Positions 12,031-24,365 are shown, counted from the first letter of the stretch. The stretch: 64,000 bases of DNA from Lucifuga dentata (GCA_014773175.1 VXCM01000947.1:245575-309574), one strand, 5' to 3'. Made by a program: numbers and translations. The notes: generated from the sequence alone by a model not told the origin.

Positions 12031-14688
12031 TCAGGACCCCATAAGACAAGGATGCCTGCATTTTTGCCTGTAATAATTTTGTAATAACATTTTTTAGCAT
12101 TTTAGCCCTCTACTTTCTTCCATCAATTATTTCCATACTTTATGTGATAGTGAATTGAACAGATAGCCTCAAAGTAACCCTACATTCTAGATTCTCTCTA
12201 TAATTTCTGCTTCTTTTAAGAATTGTATTATTCCTTTACCTTCCAGTGTTGTAAGCAAGGCCATAGCTGTACTGTCAACATTGGGGGTGTGGCAAATCTG
12301 ATGTGTGTGTGTGTGTGTGTGTGTGNGGGTCTGCACCTTAAAAACTTAAAACTTTAACTTAAAAACAAAACAAAACAAACAAAAAAAAAAACATAGAACT
12401 TCCTCAGGTTCTCTTTCTGTGTCTGGTTGATGACAGTCAGAACTCAGGCGATGGATTTATGGATGACGTGGAGCTTGGATCTTTAAATAGGAAGCACAAT
12501 TAAATCCTTAAAAAGACTGATTAATTCATGATCTGGATGCAGAAGTTTATTTTCAGATCATCTTAATTCCATATCAGTTTCAATATGGGAGCGTTTTTCG
12601 GAAGTCTGATCAGGCATTTTAATCAGTACAAAAGTATCATCACTTGTGATATTTTGACTTAAAATTTGACTAGAAAAGAGATGCTGTATTAGTATTGTAC
12701 ACACATTCTACAACACAAAATTATAAGAACATTAAGAACGAGTTCTGTAAAATATCATTTGAGCTTCTCAGTTTTTTAGTTATTTTTCAGATTATTAATT
12801 TCCATTTAGGGTGATAATCTTTACACACGCACACACACACATACAGACAAACACACATTTCATGTACTTTTGGCCAAAGCAACAGAAACTAAAAACAGGT
12901 CCTTGTAGTCCAGGGCCTGTCATGTCTCTGGATGGAGGGAGGCAGGCTGACAGCACTGAGTTAAGTGGTCTAGAGCCTGTGGAGCCTTTCAGTCTCCTTT
13001 TTCTTTACACAAAAGTGACAACAAGGGGACAGCAGCGATGACACAACATATTGCTATGCTAATTATTGTGCATTTTACCTCTCAAAAGCCGAATGAAGTG
13101 ATTTATGGAGACAAGGGGAGGAAGGGATGATACAGTTACTTTCATGTTTGCTCAGATGGATCCAAATCATTGTTACACTCTGTTTGTCTTTACTTTATGA
13201 TGGAGAGGAGGAGAACAGCAGTGTCATCTGTTATTACTAATAACAGACTAGTCTTTCTGACTGACTTACTGACGTTGTCACGTCAGGTAAAAAGAGCATC
13301 CAATATGTAACATGAATAACAGCAAAAACAAAAAACAATTTCTGCTCTCGTCCTAAACTGGGAAAAACCTTGAAGCAATCATACTGACATTCTATAAATT
13401 GCTGCTGCATTTGTGTAAAGCTAATATGAAACACCAATATTGTCATTTGTTGGGTTATTATGGATACAATGAGGTTATTAATTGATCTTTATTATAATTA
13501 TTTAGTCTTATTTTCTTTTATCTACAGTTGTTTCTTTCTGCTGTTTGGAAAATGACAAATTATGAATAAAAAGAAAATCATCCCTGTGCTAGATTTATCT
13601 GGCGACCACTGTCTTAGTAAATCATCCTTTAAGGTCCAAATAAAACAGGAACAAAATAATGGAATGATACTGAACTATTGCAACAGCAGCAAGAATGAGA
13701 ACAAAGTATTTCATATGATAGAAAGTTATGTCCTTCACTAGTGGTTTGTAAAACACCTTACTCCACACAGCTAGTTGCCCAATGACTTGCCACAGTCACA
13801 TTACATATGGACAGTTACTCTCTCATCCTTGTGCATCAGCTTGATGCAAAACAACCAAAAAGAAATACAGGGTGAATTTAAAATTTATAATTGTGTTGTA
13901 ATATTGTCAAGCAAGGCTTTTCTGCTATTTACTTTTCATTCTTTTTAAGAATATTTTGTCATTACAGATGTCACACTTTGCATGTTCTTCTTTTCTTATG
14001 GTCAAATATATGTTTGTTTTTATAGTGAAATTAGCAGTAAGGCTGCATTTTTAACAGTGGAATGAATTTAAATTAAATTCAGCTGGTGAAGACAAATTTC
14101 AATTTATGGTAAGAAATTAATTTCCAAATGTATTAATGGGCTGTATTACAATGTTAACTTTCAAACAATCTTAACTGAGTCTAATTGCTTATTGGTCTCT
14201 GTTTTGTTAAATAAAAAGGTCAGATTAAAAGTTGCCAGTCCCTACATGTCCTAATAAAGACATATTGTTACAAATAAAAACAAAAATATTGATTCCTTCA
14301 GGTCTCACAAAAACTGAGATTGTTGAAATATAGAGAATACAGAGGATGCAGCACACAACGATATATTGGGCAACAAAACAGGAAACTGTGTCAATTAATG
14401 TTTAAAAAAAACCAAAACATATTGTATCACACTGCCCTAATCACAGCCTCCTTTGGACGTCAAGTTGTTTCTAAGTTACAGCCAAGCCAGTGTATGATAA
14501 GGTAAGTGCCTGAAATAGTTTTGTATTCAATTAAGCTGAAAAATGGCTTGTCAAAGAAATTATATAATTAAGGAAAGTGCTTCTGATTGAATGATTATTA
14601 TTAAATCATCCCCAAGGAGCTTTGTCAGGCTTAAATGACAGATTTGGGAGATAGAGTAACAATCTGAAATGTCTTATAATTTTTCATA
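12031..14688. other. Intergenic AT-rich DNA between arpc2 and CXCR gene
   Basis: No coding exon recognised. Contains a (TG)n repeat with an N at 12326, a short CA-rich tract near 12824-12842 and long AT-rich stretches. A plausible 5' non-coding exon of the chemokine receptor gene may end at about 14500, where a GTAAGT donor follows; this is not proven. Confidence 0.5.
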
Positions 14689-14821
14689 AAGTGCAGTGAC
14701 CAAAATCAGAATTTTGGTCACTGCACTTCATCTCTCACCCATAGGCACTAGAAGCCAAATTAAAGGCTTTTATTTTAGTATTCTGATAGTAAATTTGTGC
14801 TCTCTTGTCTTCCAGCCAGTC

Positions 14822-15958
14822 ATGTCCATCATCATTGACTTTGAAGATTACTTTGACTTACTGAACGACACTGTCTATGACAATCACACCCCCTACATCG
14901 TGGATCCCAAGACTTTATCATGCGAGCCCAAACCACTGGGTTTTACAGCAGCTGTGGCTCTGTGTATCATCCACATAGCCATCTTTTTACTGGCAATACC
15001 AGGAAACTTGTTAGTGGGGTGGGTGACTGGCATCAGCCAGCAGGCTCTGACTCCATCAGACGTGTACTTGATTCACCTGACAGTAGCAGATGGTCTGCTG
15101 GCTCTGACGCTCCCTTTCTGGGCCATTGCAGCCATCCAAGGATGGATCTTTGGAGACTTCATGTGTAAGCTCCTCAGCCTGACCACTGAAGCAAATTTCT
15201 ACACCAGCATCCTCTTCCTGGCCTGCATCAGCATTGATAGATATCTTGTGATTGTGCGTGCCCATGAGTCTCGTAAGCATCGCCACAGGCTTTGCAGTCG
15301 ACTTGTCTGTGTTTCAGTATGGGCCCTTGGTTGGAGCCTTGCACTGCCGGCCCTTTTTAATGATTCTTTCAGGCCATATCCTGACTCAGAGAGGATGATT
15401 TGCTCTGAAAGATTTGACCTCGGCAGCGCCACCTCGTGGAGAACTGCAACACGAGGGTTCCACCATATCTTTGGCTTCTTGCTCCCACTGCTTGTCATGG
15501 TAACCTGCTACAGCATCACCATCACACGGCTGTTGCACACCCGTGGTTTCCAGAAGCATCGGGCCATGAGGGTGATTATAGCAGTGGTGATTGCTTTCCT
15601 GNCCCGTGGTTTCCAGAAGCATCGGGCCATGAGGGTGATTATAGCAGTGGTGATTGCTTTCCTGCTCTGCTGGACTCCGTATCATCTGACAATGATAGCA
15701 GACACACTTCTCAGAGCAGAGTTGGTAACTTTCACCTGTCCTGTGAGGATGTCAGTGAATGTGGCGTTGCTTATAACCCACGGCCTGGCTCTGTTCCACT
15801 GCTGCATCAACCCCATCCTCTACGCCTTTGTGGGAGAGAAGTTCAGGAATAAACTGAAGCTGCTTCTTCAGAGGAAACTCAGACAGGACAGGATGTCAGG
15901 GTCAAGATTCAGCAGGTCTACATCTCAGACCTCCGATGGCAACGTGGTTTTCTTCTGA
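14822..15958 (+). CDS. cxcr1/2: CXCR1/CXCR2-type chemokine receptor
   Basis: A single coding exon encodes a seven-helix class A GPCR. ATG 14822 follows an acceptor at 14814-14815, so upstream exon(s) are non-coding; an in-frame ATG at 14696 lies before that acceptor and is unlikely to be used. The N terminus is acidic with tyrosines (DFEDYFD, possible sulfation) and has N-glycosylation sites (NDT, NHT). The DRY motif is followed by LVIV; CWTP in helix 6 and NPILYAF in helix 7 are intact. Cysteines for both chemokine-receptor disulfides are present (SCEP with TCPV, MCKL with ICSE). The Ser/Thr-rich tail suits GRK/arrestin control. It should bind IL-8-like CXC chemokines and couple to Gi in neutrophil migration. 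Bases 15603-15664 repeat 15540-15601 across an N. This adds 63 nt, or 21 false residues in frame at helix 6; the true protein is about 357 residues. arpc2 as neighbour fits vertebrate synteny. Confidence 0.9.
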   Translation: MSIIIDFEDYFDLLNDTVYDNHTPYIVDPKTLSCEPKPLGFTAAVALCIIHIAIFLLAIPGNLLVGWVTGISQQALTPSDVYLIHLTVADGLLALTLPFWAIAAIQGWIFGDFMCKLLSLTTEANFYTSILFLACISIDRYLVIVRAHESRKHRHRLCSRLVCVSVWALGWSLALPALFNDSFRPYPDSERMICSERFDLGSATSWRTATRGFHHIFGFLLPLLVMVTCYSITITRLLHTRGFQKHRAMRVIIAVVIAFLXRGFQKHRAMRVIIAVVIAFLLCWTPYHLTMIADTLLRAELVTFTCPVRMSVNVALLITHGLALFHCCINPILYAFVGEKFRNKLKLLLQRKLRQDRMSGSRFSRSTSQTSDGNVVFF

Positions 15959-16120
15959 AAGTTTGGTGAATTTCTTTATACGAGCTAAGATAGGCCTATG
16001 GGGTTTTAAAAGTCAAAAAGGGATGTAAAATATCAGATTTCAAATGTATCCCAAAACCCTCTAAAGACAGCTCTAAAAACTATGAGTTATCCTGTATTCT
16101 ACATGAAAACATTCTTTATC

Positions 16121-16154
16121 TTCCTTCCTTCCTTCCTTCCTTCCTTCCTTCCTT
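16121..16154. repeat. (TTCC)n microsatellite
   Basis: About eight tandem TTCC units in the 3' flank of the chemokine receptor gene. Confidence 0.9.
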
Positions 16155-16330
16155 TAATTTCTGAGGTACATTGCTGTCATCTGTGAGTTTGCTATATATT
16201 TGAATAGTTCCTTGGATTTACAATGATAAATCATCTTATGTTCATGCAGTTCAGTTTCCATCTTTCAGGAGTCTTTTAGTTTTATGTTGACACATAAATA
16301 TATATATTGCAATCTATGTCCGGTGAGTCC

Positions 16331-16336
16331 AATAAA
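16331..16336 (+). terminator. Possible polyadenylation signal of CXCR gene
   Basis: AATAAA about 370 nt downstream of the receptor stop codon. Confidence 0.4.
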
Positions 16337-16397
16337 TTGCGATTTTCTTGCCACTGACTGTGATACTGTGATTATTCCTGTATACCTGTGCTTGGGT

Positions 16398-16398
16398 A

Positions 16399-16442
<44 letters not shown>

Positions 16443-16444
16443 AA
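16398..16444. repeat. (GAAA)n microsatellite
   Basis: About eleven tandem GAAA units between the CXCR gene and the slc19a1 promoter. Confidence 0.9.
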
Positions 16445-16576
16445 CAGGGGTAGTTGCGTTTCATTCTGGTTGAGTCCTTACATACCGACAACATTTGTTC
16501 AGCAGATGGCGTGCCTAAACCATTTTTAAGCTAAAAACTACAAACGTGGCAGGAGGCTAGGAGCCAAACCGGGGAA

Positions 16577-16639
16577 AACTACATTTCCCAGAAATCATTG
16601 CACAGTCGCAGCTTCTTTTGGTTAGGGCGCACGAAACAT
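16577..16639 (+). promoter_or_regulatory. slc19a1: slc19a1 promoter with ZNF143-like motif
   Basis: AACTACATTTCCCAGAAATC (16577-16596), continuing with ATTGCA, closely follows the ZNF143/STAF consensus (ACTACAnTTCCCAGnATGC). About 40 bp later a GTGAGT donor (16640) could end a short non-coding first exon. ZNF143 sites sit near the start of many housekeeping genes. The distance to the ATG at 17699 implies at least one 5' UTR intron; an acceptor at 17370 (TTTCTTTCAG) is a candidate. Confidence 0.5.
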
Positions 16640-17698
16640 GTGAGTTAATGAATAATTCAGTTTTACATTAAATTATACATTAAATTCAAATGTATTTTCT
16701 TACAGAAAAAGAGCGTATTGTTCTTTAAAAGCGCTGTAAGTTACATGTTATAAAGAATATTGTGAATTGTGCGAATAAGTGCTTTGAGATACTCGTACAC
16801 CGTTAGCTAAGTAGCTAGGTAGCTAGCTAGGTAGCTGGTAGCAGGTAGTTTAGTTGTATCTAGCTTTGTTGGCAAATAAAAATAAAATCGAAAGTGTAAA
16901 TATCACAGCCAAATATAGCGTTAATAACAACCAACCAGAATAAACTACAATAAATTCTAGTAAACTAGAAGTTTTGTTTTGTTTTATTTTTGTTTTTTAG
17001 TGTGTGTGGTATGTGTACCATAAATGAGATCACACTGGAATTTTGTGTTATCCAATGGCTTGTGTAACTTGTTTGCACTGGAACTTTATAAAATCAGACA
17101 GATCAATTCTCAGCTCATGAGTGAACTGAACACCAAACTCTATTCAGAAATAAGTTTATGGCTGATTTTAAGAGTTTATACTGCAATGGGAACACCTGAA
17201 GCCTCAAAGTAATAACAAGGAGTTACAATTTAATTTATCAGAGCTAAAGCTGCTTGTTATGTTATGCATTAACTTTACTTCCAAAGAAAAGAGGACGTTC
17301 TAACATCAGTTGCAGTTACTGAACAGTGTTAAACTATTCTCACTGACTGACGGCATTGTTTTTCTTTCAGGTTAACAATGACACCAGACCCAGCTGCTGG
17401 ATAGCCTCCTTTCAATCATTGTCACAGTCAGGAATGGAGCAAAGGTCCATTTTCCCCCTTACATGCACATACCAGCATGTAATATTTTAACTGCTTTCTC
17501 ATTACTAATATATGTAACATTGGTATCAGGCAAACCAATAATCACGGCTCTAAAGCAACACAGTGGATTTTGGTTGGGTTTTTACATTTATTTCTTCATT
17601 CCTTTGGTAGTCGGCTGCCTTTTTTGTCCAACCAAGTTGTGACATGGTAATTTGACACTGTAAAAAGCTACTCTGCAAAACAGAAAGTAGCTGACACA

Positions 17699-20600
17699 AT
17701 GGTGGGAGATGACACAGGAGGAAGTGGGGACAGAGCAGAGGTGGAGAAAAAGATGGACCCCAAGGAGCCCATATGTGAGGAGGTGCGAGGACATGAAGAT
17801 GGAGACATAGAGATGGCCGTCTCTGCTTGTAATGCCCTTTTGTCCTCTGATGGTCTCCCAGAGGAAGCCAAGGAGACCAGAAATTGGAAGTGGTCGGTCA
17901 TTTTCTTGTGCTTCTATGGCTTTATGGCATCGATTAAGCCAGGGGAGCCGTTCATTACACCATTTCTACGCAGTCATGAGAAGAACTTCACCAGGGACCA
18001 GGTTAGTTATGTTGAAGTGTTTTCATTGTGTATTCTGTGCATGCTTGTGTGTTTGTTTTGGTGTGGAGGCAAAGGAAGCTAATATTTGCATTGATAGCAC
18101 TTATTTTAAATTTAAAGAGTTACCATTTAAAGAGTTACCTCCATTACCCGGAGGAATTGAGTTTTCTGTTCCATGTGAATGTGGTCAGAGTTCACANGTT
18201 TTCATTGTGTATTCTGTGCATGCTTGTGTGTTTGTTTTGGTGTGGAGGCAAAGGAAGCTAATAAATATTTGCATTGATAGCACTTATTTTAAATTTAAAG
18301 AGTTACCATTTAAAGAGTTACCAAGAGTTACCTCCATTACCCGGAGGAATTGAGTTTTCTGTTCCATGTGAATGTGGTCAGAGTTCACANAAGAGTTACC
18401 TCCATTACCCGGAGGAATTGAGTTTTCTGTTCCATGTGAATGTGGTCAGAGTTCACATTCCTCCAAAGTGAGTCAATAAGTCTTATTAGGCTTATGCAAT
18501 AATCTGTATGTCATGAGTGGTTTGCCAAGTGAAACCAAGGCTGATAATACACTAAACAGCAAGGCTTTGGTGACAAACAAATGACTCCATTTTTTAGTAG
18601 ACATTTTTTTCGAAATGTAACATGACCTCAAACAGTTGGTTATCTGCCATAGCATGTGTTAAGAAAATGTTAAACATGTCCAGCCTTGTTTGTCAGACTG
18701 GCTAAGACAGCGTTTGTGTAAAAAAACAAAAAACAAACCCTTTGTCAGACCTTTGTGGCATTTTAGAAGCACAATACATCTGTTGCTGACAGATGTATTG
18801 CACATGTTTTTGTGGAAGAAAGCAGCTCACAAAAAATAAAAAAAAAAAACGCTGGAATTTGTGATCAGTTAGCATCTACTTCATCCTCTGTTGCTTAGAT
18901 TTGAGCTGTATCTAATTCACTTCACTGTCAATTTTAGGTGACCAATGAGATCACTCCAGTGCTGTCATACTCCTACATGGCTGTACTGGTTCCAGCCTTC
19001 TTGCTGACAGATTTTCTGCGCTACAAGCCGTTACTGATCCTTCAAGGCCTTAGCCAGGTAGCCATCTGGCTCATTCTGCTCCTGGGCACCACCATCCTGG
19101 AGATGCAATTCATGGAGTTTTTCTACGGCATCACCATGGCCTGCCGTGTGGCCTACTCCTCCTATATCTTCTCCCTGGTCAGCCCGAGCCTCTACCAGCG
19201 TGTTGCCAGCTACTCGCGCTCCTCAGTTCTCATGGGAGTGTTCATCAGCTCCGTGCTAGGCCAGTTGTGCTTGTCCCTGGGCAACGTGAGCTACACCACC
19301 CTTAGTACTATATCTTTAGGATTTGTTAGCTTGAGCTTGCTCCTCTCAATTTGTCTGCCTTGGCCCAAACGCTCCTTGTATTTCAACCGGGCACGGCATC
19401 AAGAGCAAAAGGAATTGGCTGCATCATCGGCCACCAAGGCAGAACTGGCTATAATGAACCCGAATGAAGGTGGATCATCCTTGCCAGCCCCTTGTAGGAC
19501 AAGCTGGAGGGATTCTATTTTTGTCCAGATGCTGCTAGAGGTGAGAAATGTGGTGAAGATACCTAGCCTGAAGCTCTGGTCCCTGTGGTGGGTGTTCAAC
19601 TCCACAGGCTACTACCTGGTGCTGTTCTATGTTCACATCCTTTGGGACAAAGTCTACCCAGTCACTGAGAACAACCGCGTTTACAACGGGGGAGTGGAGG
19701 CAGCTTCTACACTATTGAGTGAGAGAGTTTTCTGCAGCTAAGAAACCCACTTTTTAAAGGAAATTAGATGCAGTATTTCAGTTAGCACCTGTCTGTTGTG
19801 TTTATCAAAAACGTTGACAGGAGAAATGTGAAGAATGCCTGCAAGCAGTGAAGCAACTTTGCATTCCTGTCATGTGCATTTAAGAGTTTACTCAATGAAA
19901 TTATGATATCAGTAACTGCACTTTAAACAGCTGAAATGCTCTGGTAGCAGTTAGTGCAGATAACCACCTGTCACTTGCAAAGATGTCATTGTAAAATTGC
20001 AGAACAAAGTCCCACATTGATAAAGGATTAAAAACATTCAATTAAGAGTGTCAGTTGTTCATAAGTTATTAGCAAAAAACATTCAAATATCATTAGGAAT
20101 TAGAATTTTATTTTCCTCTGTATGATGTGTGTTTTACAAGGTGCAATGACTTCTTTCATGGCGGGCTTCGTGAAGATTCGGTGGAACATCTGGTCCGAGC
20201 TGGTCATTGGTATCATCACTGCTGTCCAGGCAGGTTTGCTGCTCCTTATGGGCACCACAGACAACATTTGGATCTGCTATGTGGCCTACATTCTCTTCAG
20301 GAGCTTCTACCAGTTCCTGGTGCCTGTTGCCACGTGAGTGTCAAAACAAATCAGCCATTTAGCTTCATTTTTATTTTGAGCAGCTTATTTTAAAGAGGCC
20401 AAATTATGGATGATTTTTAAAAATTGTGTGTCTGTAGTTTCCAGATAGCGTCATCGCTCACCAAAGAGCTCTGTGCCTTGGTGTTTGGCATTAACACCTT
20501 CCTGGGGACCATAATGAAAACAATTATCAGCCTGATAGTTTCTGACAAGAGGGGCCTGTCTCTGGACGTTACCTCTCAGGTAAAATAAACTCACTCAGGA

Positions 20601-20886
20601 ACCTTAATTATATTTTAAGTAGTGATATTAACTTATCAGCCAGTCTTGTCTTTATCACTTTTTAATACCTAACTTTCTTTTCCAGTTTCTGGTGTACTTC
20701 ATTTACTTTGCCCTCCTCACTGTTGTCTACTTCATCTGTGCTGCTGTGGTCATCGTCCGGCACTTTAGAAACCAACCCGGAGAAGAAGGCGGGGCCAATG
20801 ACCAGGCCACACCCATCGAGCTCAGTCCCGTGGCTGCAAACTCAGAGGTGCAACCTTTGTCTAATGGTACAAGCACTAAGACGTAA
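17699..20886 (+). CDS. slc19a1: Reduced folate carrier (SLC19A1)
   Basis: Coding exons 17699-18001, 18938-19718, 20141-20333, 20438-20579, 20686-20886 join in phase to about 539 residues. The protein is an SLC19 major-facilitator carrier with about 12 membrane helices. FYGFMASIKPGEPFITP opens helix 1, and TNEITPVLSYSYMAVLVP follows at the second exon. YSRSSVLMGV, PKRSLYFNR, WWVFNSTGYYLV and SSLTKELCALVFG match SLC19A1 better than the thiamine transporters SLC19A2/A3. It imports reduced folates in exchange for organic anions at the plasma membrane. The acidic N-terminal extension (about 60 residues before the first helix) is longer than in mammals, and the C-terminal cytosolic tail is short. 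The first intron contains two Ns (18197, 18390) with nested near-identical copies, an assembly artefact that does not touch coding sequence. The start is the first ATG after an in-frame stop. Confidence 0.93.
18011..18458. repeat. Nested assembly duplications in slc19a1 intron 1
   Basis: Two Ns (18197, 18390) separate three partly overlapping copies of the same intronic sequence. The second copy differs from the first by small insertions (an added ATAA and an extra GTTACCAA). Differences between copies suggest unmerged alleles and not a true repeat. Confidence 0.75.
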
Positions 20887-23032
20887 ACATTTTCCCTTTG
20901 CAAGGCCTTAACATTAGTTAGTGAGTTCTTCAGACTGTTTAGTAGAAGTGTTTTTGATCATTTTTATCCATCTGACCATAATGATGATGATGATGGTGAT
21001 GATGGCAGTGGTTTCATGTGTTCATCATTGAAGTGCCTCATTTGGTACCAAAAGCTAAATCAGACAACCTGCAGTTTTTCTATGCTTTGAGACTTCAAGC
21101 TCTTTGAATAGATTTTATTCTAGTTCATGACGGCTCGGTTGATCGTGTGATGATCGTGTGGTTTTGTGACTGTGAAAAGCAGTTTTAGAACATTTTTTTA
21201 AAGAACGCAAAGCACTAAGCTTTGCTGTGCTTTTGTATCATGACAAATCATCTCTGAGTTAATACAGGGACCATGAATGAGTGCACAGAATGAAGCTGCT
21301 TTGGATGTGTATCTGTGGATAGGAAACTGCAGTTTATCAGTGAGAGAAGAGTTACGATTGCTATGCGATCGATTAAAAATAGCTTAAGCATAGGAGGCAT
21401 TTTCTTGATTTAAAAAGACGTCACACCATTTATTTTTTTAACCATCACTCCTGTCGTACTTAATGTTACAATTTAGTTATTGTTGTCTTAGTGCCATTTG
21501 ACAAGAACTCTAAAAGAAGAACTTAACTGTGTTTTTGGTAATCAAGTCAAAATCTTGGCTGTGTGTTTTCTGAGGATGTAAACTGCACATTTTTGCGGTA
21601 TATTATATTATTAGTTTTAAAATTTAAAAGTCTTATCCCTGAAATGATGTTATTGTGCTATAATGCTACTAAAATTGCTCATTTGTGTTTTGAAATTCAT
21701 TTATAGAAGCAGCATCTGTAGAATTGAGTAATCGAAATGAACTGTTGGACAAAATCTAGAAGTATCTTGCTTGTTTATATATTTTAATTTTCATAATTCA
21801 CATTAGTAAAAATACAGCCTAGCATCTGCTGCTGCTGCTAAATCGCTGCTTGTGGCTTGTCAGTTTGACTATCAGCCACTTTGACAAAGAGCCAACCACC
21901 CCCGAGCTCCACTTCTAAAATCTGAGTTTTCCTTTTAGTATTTTTGATGACAGACTTCTCTGAGTCGATGTGGCCAGTTTTACATTTCTCTAAAAGTGCA
22001 AAGAGCACAAAATATAGGAACACATTTTTATTTACCTCAGATGAGTTGAGATGAATTCATCAAAACTGCAGAATGATTCTCACAATTAACATTTTAGTAT
22101 TATTTGTACATCATGTGAAATAAGTTTGGAGGTGGATTGTAAATTCAGAATTAGTGAGAATTAATCAGCTGTGAACTTGAAATCTGAATGCTGTCAAAAA
22201 AAACACTGTTTTTTAATCAGATGTTTATTTTTTATGCACAAATAAATCAGATTTTGTGAGAAGAAACATGTTGATCATTTGTTGGTCTTGGCAGCATTTT
22301 TTGGATTTTCCAGCTCAGATCCGTTAAATGAATTCAGCCTTTACTGAACATTCAGTGCAGTTACTCATATAAATGTGACTTTAAATACATGAGAAATTAT
22401 AGCCGTTTAATGTAAATATGACCGTTACGGTATGTCAGCCATAGTTTTTGCTCACAGCAGACATCCAAGATGTCTCAGATTCTCTTGTTTTCATATTTTC
22501 TTAGCGGGAGTTCAGTTCTTATTTCTACAGCTGGACACAATTCATGCGTACCCTACTCCCCCCAGCTCAACCTAGTTGTTTTTTCTGTGCTCTGTTGCCT
22601 TTTTCAAGGAGTCTTTGAGGCTTGTGATCCAATGCGCTGGTGTATTTCCACATTTTCTCCTCTTTTATACCATTTTTTCCCCTTTCAAGAGCACCAGGGA
22701 GAGCAAGAAAAAAAGTGCTCAAGTTACTGATTTCCTGTAATGGTTTTAAAATTTCCTATCATAAGAGAAGAGAATCCCTTAATTTATACCATAAACCCCC
22801 TTTAAACATTTGATCATAAGACACAGCCTTTAATAACTCTGTGACTTTTGTTCCCTTGCTGCCCCCTCGTGGACAAACTTTTTGTGACACCCCAAAAGTG
22901 TGCAGCACCGATTCTGTTCTTTTCCAAAACACAATATTTAAAAATTCAGTGGTATTGCAGGAGTTTTAACCTTTAATTAGAAGGAAGAAAAAACAAAATA
23001 ATCTAGCAGCAGTTCAGAGGTAACAGTCTATT
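20887..23032. other. slc19a1 3' UTR and convergent intergenic DNA
   Basis: No coding exon seen. The slc19a1 transcript may extend to AATAAA signals near 22240. The stretch includes a GATGAT microsatellite near 20983-21005, a strong CTCF-like motif at 22858-22872, and the downstream flank of the minus-strand Ig-type gene. Confidence 0.5.
22858..22872 (-). promoter_or_regulatory. CTCF-like motif between convergent genes
   Basis: On the minus strand the sequence is CCACGAGGGGGCAGC, essentially the vertebrate CTCF core consensus. It lies in the gap between slc19a1 (+) and the Ig-type gene (-). Binding is inferred from the motif only. Confidence 0.5.
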
Positions 23033-23038
23033 TTTATT
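23033..23038 (-). terminator. Likely polyadenylation signal of CD2-type gene
   Basis: AATAAA on the minus strand, about 1.6 kb downstream of the stop codon at 24632, the first convincing signal seen before the convergent neighbour. Confidence 0.35.
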
Positions 23039-24084
23039 GCAACCAGTAAAAAAGCATTTACATTCTCCTGCATTCTCCTATAATCCTTCATGTTCATATG
23101 TTCAAACACTTAAACAATAAATACAAAACCAAGAGGAAAAAGAAGAACCCAGTGTGTTTTGTGTAAATAATGTGGAAACACTGGCATGTCTGGACAATTT
23201 CTATAGTTTATGATATAACCAAAACAAATGGCCAGTTTATCACAAAAGGAAGTTTGTTTAAAGCTTTAAAGACATTAACATATTAAAAGGAGAGCTGGTA
23301 GTAACAAAAATTCTCAGGTATCTAAAAGCTTAAGCAAATCCATCTTGCTTTTTATAAGCATTTTAGTGCCAGTTATTGAACGATATTTCAAAGAAAACAT
23401 TTCAAAACTAATGACCACATAATGAAAATCAAAGTGCAAAAATAAACCTGGAAGCACATTCTGAACTTAGAACCACACTAAAAATAGTTGTAATAATAAC
23501 TGTGACCTTGAGAATAATAAGCTTAAAGTAGAAATTAAAATATATATAAATAAAGACAGAAATGAGTAAAATCTGACTAGTGTTTTAGGTGTTTTAGGTT
23601 TACAGCAGTAAACCTGGCTACTGCAGCATAAAAGTTACTAATGCATAAAAGACAAAAAAAAAACCAAAGAAAACCAGAATAACTCTGTTTAACTTTGACC
23701 AACCTCTTAGTTAAACTGTGAGCCTGAAATTTCAATATTTTACATGTTCACAAGCTTCCCACACGTGCACACGCACGCACACACACACACAGAAGAGTCA
23801 ACTGTAATGGGACAATGGCGTCCCTTCTTCCCTCTGCTGTCCCCTCCTCTGTGCATCCAGTCTCTCCCCACACACCAAAGCCGAATGACTCAATATCAAA
23901 CCTGTCTCACATTCTCAAGTCATCCTCAGTGCTCTTATTTAAGTAAAAAAGAACATAAAACACGTCTGAGCAAAGAAGTAACAGCTTTTCACTGCGTCTG
24001 TTGATCTGCTGTTTTCACAACATGTATGGTAACAGGAAGGAGCAGGTCTGAGCGGCTGCTGAGACATGCTGAGATTCATTTTAA

Positions 24085-24365
24085 AGGACCATATCGGCCA
24101 TTTTGCATGTTTGAGTCTAATTTTTTCAATTTTCATACAAGTAACGTTACTGAAGCAAAACAAAATAACAAACACAACAGGCAAACATGGATTTTTAAGG
24201 TGGGTGTATCACTTAAATATTTGATTTTGAAAGATTAAGCGATTTTGCAAAATATCAGGAAAGCTGAAATACGGTTTTATCGTTTGGGAAATAGTGTTAG
24301 TAATGTAACATGAATGAAAATTTAATATATTAGGCTCAAACATGCAAAATGGACGGTATGGTCCT
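24085..24365. mobile_element. TTAA-flanked MITE, 281-bp copy
   Basis: Bounded by TTAA at 24081-24084 and 24366-24369, beginning AGGACCATA and ending TATGGTCCT, with the same terminal repeats as the 7307-7771 copy. It sits in the 3' UTR region of the CD2-type gene. Related fragments follow at 24370-24430 and about 24745-24860. Confidence 0.8.

Noticed and set aside
14696..14821. 42-residue N-terminal extension of the chemokine receptor from ATG 14696
   Set aside because: A clear splice acceptor lies at 14814-14815 and the extension starts inside a hairpin; the family start is ATG 14822.
15540..15664. Tandem duplication within helix 6 of the chemokine receptor
   Set aside because: Identical copies around an N, the same pattern as elsewhere in the window; interpreted as an assembly artefact.
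17699..20886. Thiamine transporter (SLC19A2/A3) identity
   Set aside because: Several blocks (TNEITPVLSYSY, YSRSSVL, WWVFNSTGYYLV, TKELCALVFG) agree with SLC19A1 and not with the thiamine carriers.
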